NCBI GenBank assembly: GCA_015680685.1
Contig: MNCI01005055.1
Coordinates: 117,644-181,643, forward strand
Origin: Gnetum montanum
Taxonomy: Eukaryota; Streptophyta; Gnetopsida; Gnetales; Gnetaceae
Reading direction: 5' to 3'
Length of the DNA stretch: 64,000 bases
Of the stretch, positions 58,508 to 64,000 are shown piece by piece (the first letter of the stretch is position 1; every line of letters starts with the position of its first letter). Made by a program: the position numbers and the translations under genes. The notes beneath the pieces are model-generated. The model saw nothing but the letters and a program-made list of their open reading frames with translations, made no database searches and was not told the DNA's origin.

Positions 58508-58909
58508 AGGTGTGTTGCTGTCAAATGTGCATCGCTCACAGCAACAAGAGGAAAAGAAGAACAAAATAAAATAGCGGCTGCTGATGGACATGCGCTGCTA
58601 GCCGCTACCGTTTCAAAAAGAAAGATTGGCCACCATCCCTTAGGTGCGTTGCTGTCAGATGTGTGCCACTTACAGCAACAATAGGCAAAGAAGAACAAAA
58701 TAAAACAGTGACTGCTAATGGACATGCACTGCCAACCGCTACCATTTCACAAAGAAAGATTGGCCATCGTCCCTCAGGTGCATTACTGTCAGATGTGTGC
58801 CATTCACAGCAACAAGAGGCAAAGAAGAACAAAATAAAATAGCGGCTGCTGATGGACATGCACTGCCAGCTGCTACCATTTCGAAAAGAAAGATTGGCCA
58901 CCATCCCTC
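58508..58909. repeat. Three tandem 134-bp repeats within element G LTR
   Basis: Units start at 58508, 58642 and 58776 with AGGTGYRTTRCTGTCARATG. Each has inverted words GTTGCTGT...ACAGCAAC forming a hairpin, and an AAGAAGAACAAAATAAAA block. Several overlapping ORFs arise only from the repetition. Confidence 0.93.
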
Positions 58910-58928
58910 CTCTTATTGCCAATTCCTG

Positions 58929-58972
58929 CCCCTTTTATAGCAGCCCTGCTAAAGAAACCCTAACCCTAAACC
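58929..58972 (-). promoter_or_regulatory. Telo-box plus TATA promoter in element G LTR
   Basis: The minus strand reads GGTTTAGGGTTAGGGTTT (58972-58955) and about 15 bp later GCTATAAAAGGGG (58942-58930). AAACCCTAA-type telo-boxes occur in promoters of highly expressed plant genes. Transcription would run through the 134-bp repeats. Confidence 0.6.
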
Positions 58973-60076
58973 ACCAACTGCCTTTTCCATGTCAACTGCA
59001 ACGTGGTAAACTGAAATAAGAAAATGAGAAAAAAAAATAAGCCTTAAATTTTATGGTTTATGTTGAGATTTTTATTTTTTTATTTTCATATTTTTTTTCT
59101 GATCTTTTTTTGTGATATTAAACTTGTTCAAACATGGCTCCAGGCAAGCATGGGAGGGTTGTCATCTAACACTTACCTATATTTATGGTGGTACTTTTCT
59201 TAATTATCTGATGCTTAAATTTAGTAATGCTCGGATTATAAATAAAATAAAGTACTAGTTACTGTTGGTCAAGGCCCTATGCCTAGCATGGGTGAGGTTG
59301 GCCTCAACAGTTAGCCCCCAAACTACAAATTGCATGCAAGTGCAAGGTTCATAAAATTTTGAATGAAAATGCAATAGATGGGGAAACAATAATAATATGA
59401 AACAAAAAATGAAAACTTGAAAGTAAACTATAATGTTCTAAACATGATCAAAATAACCAAATAATCGAAAGAGACACTAACATAGGTCATCCAAACAACC
59501 ATTAAAATCTAAATATATAATTTATTATTATTTTAACTAAGACCTATAGATATATATGTGTAATTATATATATATATGTAGATATATGCTTAAGCACTCA
59601 TTCTCAATATTCTCACAAGGTAACAATAAAAATATGTAGACTATTTTGAGCGAGTGACTTATACAAAACTTAATGAGGAGGATGAGCTAAAGCTCATGTT
59701 AGATCATAGTAAGCCACAACTTTCAAATTTTTCCTTGGGTCTTTTTTTTTCTTTTTCTTTCTTTTTTGAAAAACTTAAATTTAAAAGGGGGAAACAGAGG
59801 TTAGGGTGAGGATTGTTGCCAGACCCCATCACACTCAAGAACTTATTACACTGCTAATGAACATGGTCCTCATTTTTTTTTTGCTTTTTTTTTAAGGAAA
59901 CTTTGCTCATGGTGTACTTCATTCTTGAGGTAGGAATTCCAACACAAGTCTGGCCAATTAGATGCACTACCAAAAAGCATGGTCCTTTTGGAAACTTTGC
60001 CCATGGTGCAGTTCAACCCTCGTGTATGTGCCTTTGATTGGTGGCATCATAGCAGGTCTCCTAGGTGGCTAAGGAT

Positions 60077-60346
60077 NNNNNNNNNNNNNNNNNNNNNNNN
60101 NNNNNNNNNNNNNNNNNNNNNNNNNNNNNNNNNNNNNNNNNNNNNNNNNNNNNNNNNNNNNNNNNNNNNNNNNNNNNNNNNNNNNNNNNNNNNNNNNNNN
60201 NNNNNNNNNNNNNNNNNNNNNNNNNNNNNNNNNNNNNNNNNNNNNNNNNNNNNNNNNNNNNNNNNNNNNNNNNNNNNNNNNNNNNNNNNNNNNNNNNNNN
60301 NNNNNNNNNNNNNNNNNNNNNNNNNNNNNNNNNNNNNNNNNNNNNN
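60077..60346. other. Assembly gap (270 undetermined bases)
   Basis: Run of N. Any ORF drawn across it is meaningless. It falls in the 3' region of element G. Confidence 0.99.
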
Positions 60347-60472
60347 AATGATTATTAAAATCATATGAAGAACACAATAATTAAAACAATATGCTAAAGA
60401 AATGCAAGAAAAATATGGAAATGCAATAATATACATATGAAATGTAACGAAGAAGGGGAAGAAAACATGCAA

Positions 60473-60850
60473 CTAAGAATCTACCAAATGCCCACGTGGG
60501 GTACCTGAGTAGAAATGTTTCAAATGAAATGCATTAAAATTCTTATTCAACCTATATCCTTGCAAATCAACAATCTTAAACACATTTTGGGTAGTGATGT
60601 CTCCAATTTGGAATGAACTTGACCACATAGGTGAAAACTTAGTTTGAGGGCCAATATGACTAGATGCTCTATCTCTCTTAAGGACTAGATCACCTACTTG
60701 AAATTTTTTAGCTGGATGTTTTTTATTGGACCATCTCTTGAAAATTTGTTGATGCTTAAGATTATGAAAATAAAGACCTACACTTATCTTGCTTGATCAT
60801 TTTCTATAAATTTTTTCTTTAATATAAGTTTCAATGATAGGTCTAGGTTT
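60473..60850 (-). pseudogene. Integrase C-terminal (GPY/F-type) remnant of element G
   Basis: The minus-strand frame ending at 60473 reads FQVGDLVLKRDRASS, KFSPMW, FQIGDIT, FKIVDLQGYRLNKNFNAFHL. This is the usual C-terminal integrase pattern (VGDLVL...K..P.W.GPF.I......Y.L...G......N...LK). It lies almost directly after the end of protease, so a large internal deletion removed RT, RNase H and the integrase core. Confidence 0.65.
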
Positions 60851-60984
60851 TGGTGGGTCATCAAATATAGCTTTTCTAGGAGAATGTTCCATGGATGTGT
60901 TGTTAAAATTTAGCACACCTTCAAATGTTTTACGAGGTAAGGTCTTATTTATATCTTTTTCTTCCCCTAAAGGTGTTGGATCAC

Positions 60985-63367
60985 TTAAAAGAATCCATCG
61001 TGTTGTTGATAAGGCAAGGTGTCTCCATAGTTTTCTTCATGTTCTCTAGAACTTTGATAGGATTGGATGGGATCAACATAAGAGATAGGATTTTTTGTAG
61101 TTCCACTCACATAGTCATTTTCAACATGTTCACTACACTCGACCTCAATAACCCCAACATAAAGATTAGCATTTTGATCTTCCAAAGATTGATTTTGTTG
61201 ATCCAAGGTTGTTACTACTTGTTTGTAGAAGGGTTCTTGGGGTATAGTTATGTATTCAGATTTTCCTTCGATAGGGATCAATAATTCCGAGAAATCTAAC
61301 CTAAAGAAGCCCCCAAACTTAGCTCCAAAAGTTCTAGATAAGAGCACACCATATGTGGGTTTCATGTCAACTACTAGGATATCCGTATAACATGTAAATG
61401 TAGGGTATTTCTTAAGTTGTACTTTTGCTCCTTTTAATAACCCTACCACAGGTACATTAGATCCATTGAGTTGAATCATACTTCTAGTTTGTGGTATCAT
61501 TTGTGCTCCTAAAGCGTTACAAATGTCAAGAGGCATAACTCTAACAGTTGCATCGGAATCCATTAAACAATTATGAACATTCTTTCCTAAAATAATCAAA
61601 GTGGTTAGGAAAGGGGGATGGTCCTTTTTGCTAGACATGGAATTATTCACGTTTTGTACTAATAATGTGTTAGGACTTTCTGCAAAGTGAACTTGCCTTT
61701 CGGGAATTGGGGATTTTTTTCTTTGGGCTATGGGTATATGAACCATATCCCGAATCACTTCTTTCATTTCATTAAAGTATAGGAGGTCATACATCAAAAG
61801 GTTGGCTTTAACTCTTTTTAAGTCCTCAACCAAATCATAATTCTTATGTTCATCTTTGGCTTCTTGTTGAGATGGAACTCTTCTAAGTAGAGATGAGGGG
61901 TTTGGTCATTGTGGGGCAATTACTTGGGATGACCAGGATTGGTTGTTTGCATTGTTTTAACTAAGAAACTATTTTGTTTGGAGGTGTATAGAAATTGTTC
62001 CTAGTTTGTTGTTGTGTAGCATTCATAATGTCACTAATTTTGCGGTAGCGAGTGTTGTGTGGGTTAGAGTCACCTACCATAACTTGTTCTAATGAGGAAA
62101 CCTATTCATTTTCTATCTCATGAGGTACATTAAGGACCATGATAGGGGTTTTCCCATTTTTTTGCCCTTGGGTATTGTCACCATACAATGCCATGAATTG
62201 AGGACAAGTCTTTTTGGAATGTTGCCTCATATTATGAAGACGATAATAATCATCGTTGATTGATGTACTTGGTTTTTCTGATTGTATAGGGCTTTTGTTA
62301 TTGTTCCTCTTTAGCTCAACCACTTCATTGGATAGTCTTTCTAGTGAAGTGAGTATTTGGATCATCTGATCTTGGATTTGGGTTGGTGGTTCAACAGAAT
62401 TTGATATCCCATTTGGGTTTATGATGGATTGAATTAAGGCTTTTGATTGGTCATCATTCAAACCAGTGTTGGATGGTAAGAATGAAGAGGACATGGGGCC
62501 TTGAGAGTAATTACTTAAAGGTTGAGTTGGTTGAAAGGGAGAAATAGCTTAAGGCATAACATTAGATGTTTGAAAAGTTGGTAGGAATGGGTTTGATTAC
62601 ATAGGGTTACTAATACTCATCATCCCAAATTGGGTTTGGATGCTGTTCATAAGGGTTATTTTCTCTAATTCCATAGCTTTTGACATTACACCTTATATTT
62701 TCGTTATGTTGGCATTAGATTTGATAGCATAAGCGAAGAATGGATCAATGGTAGAGAGATAGAATTTGAGGATACCATCTAGTTGTGGTCGCATCTCATT
62801 TGGCACATAGGCAAGTTGATGAAGGAATCTAAGGTTATAATCCCTAACATTTTCTCCAGGTATCTTTCTTAGGTTGGTAAAGTTGCTTGATGCAATCGTA
62901 GGGCTTGTAAATTTGTCAAATTGATTCAAAAACTTGTTTTTGAATTCTTGTCATGTGTTAATAGAGGCATCAGGAAGCATTAAGAACCATTGGGTTACTT
63001 TCGTTCTAAATGTTGTTACAAACACTCTACATGCTACATCATTATGTACAATGTGATGGATCCCTAGTAAGGTTTCAAAACATTGTATGTGTCGGCAGAC
63101 ATCATTCGTAGGGGTTGTAGGATCGAAGAACAAATTTATGTTTTGAAGGGATTTTGGTATGTCATGGTAATTATGAAAGTTAAAAGGGTTACTTACTAAG
63201 AGAGTCGGGGGTTGATGGGCTGCCATCTTAGTCTGAGGTTTTTTAGGAATTAAATTTGGAAAAAGTGAAGCTCATTGTTTTTTTAAAGTAAATTGACGAG
63301 TAGCTGGTTGATTAGAGGTAGGAGTATGAGTTCTTTGTTGAGATGTTCTGTAAGAAGAGTCACTCAT
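60985..63367 (-). pseudogene. gag-protease of element G (Ty3/gypsy)
   Basis: ATG at 63367 (MSDSSYRTSQQRTHTPTSNQ) is in frame with the gag body: capsid-like helices with VTQWFLMLPD (63.0 kb) and RDYNLRFLHQLAYVPNEMRP (62.83 kb). A Gln/Pro/Ser-rich linker follows. Next comes a knuckle spaced as CX2CX4HX4C, but with Tyr and His in place of the first two Cys (YRLHNMRQHSKKTCPQF, about 62.25 kb). The final block (61833-60985) is retropepsin-like: CLMDSDATVRVMPLDICNAL, where the usual DSGA loop has become DSDA. There are internal stops and one frameshift between 62102 and 61833. Confidence 0.75.
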
Positions 63368-64000
63368 AAAATCAAAAATAAGAAAAAATGTAAAATGCTA
63401 ATAAATTGTGAAATTTAAAATTATTTTCACAAAATTTTAAAAAATTAAATTGAAAGTAAAATGATTTAAATCACCTCAATTAAATTTCAGACAAAAAAAA
63501 ATTAAAAAAAAGGATTGCTAGAATATAAATTTGGAGATTTGAAAATGAAACTAAAATAGAGTAATAAAACTGAAAATAGGGAGGCAAAAATAAAACACAG
63601 TAAAAAAAATGATAATAATTTTTTTTATAAAAAAATAAAACATAAAAGGAAAATAAAGAAAAGGTTGAGAAGCTACCCTCCTTCTAGCACCAAAAAGGTG
63701 TTTCTTAGGGTGCCTCTTTTATGAGTATGGAAACCCAGGAATAGTCACTCATAAAATGAAAAATAAGAGGAAATGTAAAATGCTAATAAACTGTGAAAAT
63801 TAAAATTATTTTCACAAAATTTCAGAAAAGTAAATTGATTTAAATCACCTTAATTAAATTTCAGAAAAACAAATTTAAAAAAAGGATTACTAGAATATAA
63901 ATTTGGAGATTTGAAAATGAAACTAAAATAGAGCAATAAAACTGAAAATAGGGAGGCAAAAATAAAACAAATAGTTAAAAAAATGATAATAATTTTTTTA
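63357..64000. repeat. Direct repeat of the element G leader (two copies, about 390 bp apart)
   Basis: 63357-63640 and 63745-64000 are clearly the same AT-rich leader, including GTCACTCAT (reverse complement of the gag start ATGAGTGAC), GGATT.CTAGAATATAAATT and AAAATAGGGAGGCAAAAATA. Between them sit the PBS-like site and about 40 bp of LTR end. The right copy is joined to LTR text at GTGACT. Confidence 0.85.

Larger units (their letters stand above)
57885..59309 (-). mobile_element. 3' LTR of element G
   Basis: It begins on the minus strand with TGTTGAGGCC directly after a G-rich purine tract. It has a telomere-like box and TATA box (58972-58929), three 134-bp repeats in the transcribed part, and the U5 end text shared with 63705-63745. 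The left edge is approximate. An (AAT)n microsatellite (57951-57968) lies just inside it. Confidence 0.55.
57885..64000 (-). mobile_element. Element G: degraded Ty3/gypsy element, different family (right end outside window)
   Basis: On the minus strand: a PBS-like site (TGGTGCTAGAAGGAGGG, about 63694-63678), leader, gag-protease (63367-60985), integrase C-terminal remnant (about 60850-60473), an assembly gap (60077-60346), PPT-like GTTTGGGGGCTAAC and a 3' LTR from 59309 (TGTTGAGGCC) to about 57885. The short U5 end sequence (GGGTTTCCRTACYCAT...AGGCRCCCTA) occurs both near 63705-63745 and 57885-57930, tying the two ends together. RT, RNase H and the integrase core are missing. Confidence 0.65.

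Noticed and set aside
58481-58922. Overlapping ORFs on both strands with Cys/Ser-rich repeats
   Set aside because: They come from the three 134-bp tandem repeats; 134 is not divisible by three and no family is recognised.
59979-60472. Long ORFs across 60047-60472 on both strands
   Set aside because: They consist mostly of undetermined bases from the 270-bp gap.

Overview
This window looks like plant nuclear DNA, very TE-rich and gene-poor. A gymnosperm or another large-genome seed plant is plausible, but the sequence does not fix the species. Only one gene appears intact: a 15-exon leucine-rich-repeat receptor kinase with a malectin-like ectodomain, minus strand, 50108-54767. Its spliced reading frame totals 2721 nt, an exact multiple of three, giving 906 residues. 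A decayed tandem paralogue lies just downstream of it at 43823-48355. Nearly everything else is Ty3/gypsy-type LTR retrotransposon sequence with some LINE debris.

Layout. (A) 1 to about 9000: a Tat-like element on the minus strand with gag-protease, a tandem repeat where pol should be, and a separate extra ORF in antisense. (B) about 9050-23185: a 5'-truncated Athila-like element on the plus strand whose 3' LTR is split by (C) 14455-23061, a complete nested minus-strand element with LTRs, PBS and TSD ACAAT. (D) 24700-26082: a probable solo LTR, followed by a worn LINE reverse transcriptase remnant. (E) 27474-34823: a plus-strand element with 960/994 bp LTRs, TSD CTAGC, a tRNA-Asp-type PBS, gag-protease and no RT or integrase. 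(F) 35056-42755: a minus-strand relative that still carries part of an RT. Then come a short RTE-type LINE fragment, the kinase pseudogene and the kinase gene. (G) about 57885-64000: a separate minus-strand gypsy element with gag-protease, an integrase C-terminal remnant and a 270-bp assembly gap.

Elements B, C, E and F form one family. They share LTR ends (TGATGAG...CTCATCA), a short U3 made of GATATC palindromes ahead of a TATA box, a degenerate tRNA-Asp primer site where the 5' end survives, a hairpin plus purine tract at the 3' end, a second internal purine-tract copy, and a conserved 20-bp noncoding block. Their cargo differs: gag+PR (E), gag+PR+RT (F), gag plus a roughly 930-codon extra ORF with no pol (C), and the extra ORF alone (B, truncated). 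That extra ORF has a conserved start placed directly behind a splice-acceptor-like AG, and it sits where Athila-type elements carry their env-like gene. It is the most interesting system in the window. All element copies carry stop codons and appear dead as protein sources, although they may once have been mobilised in trans.
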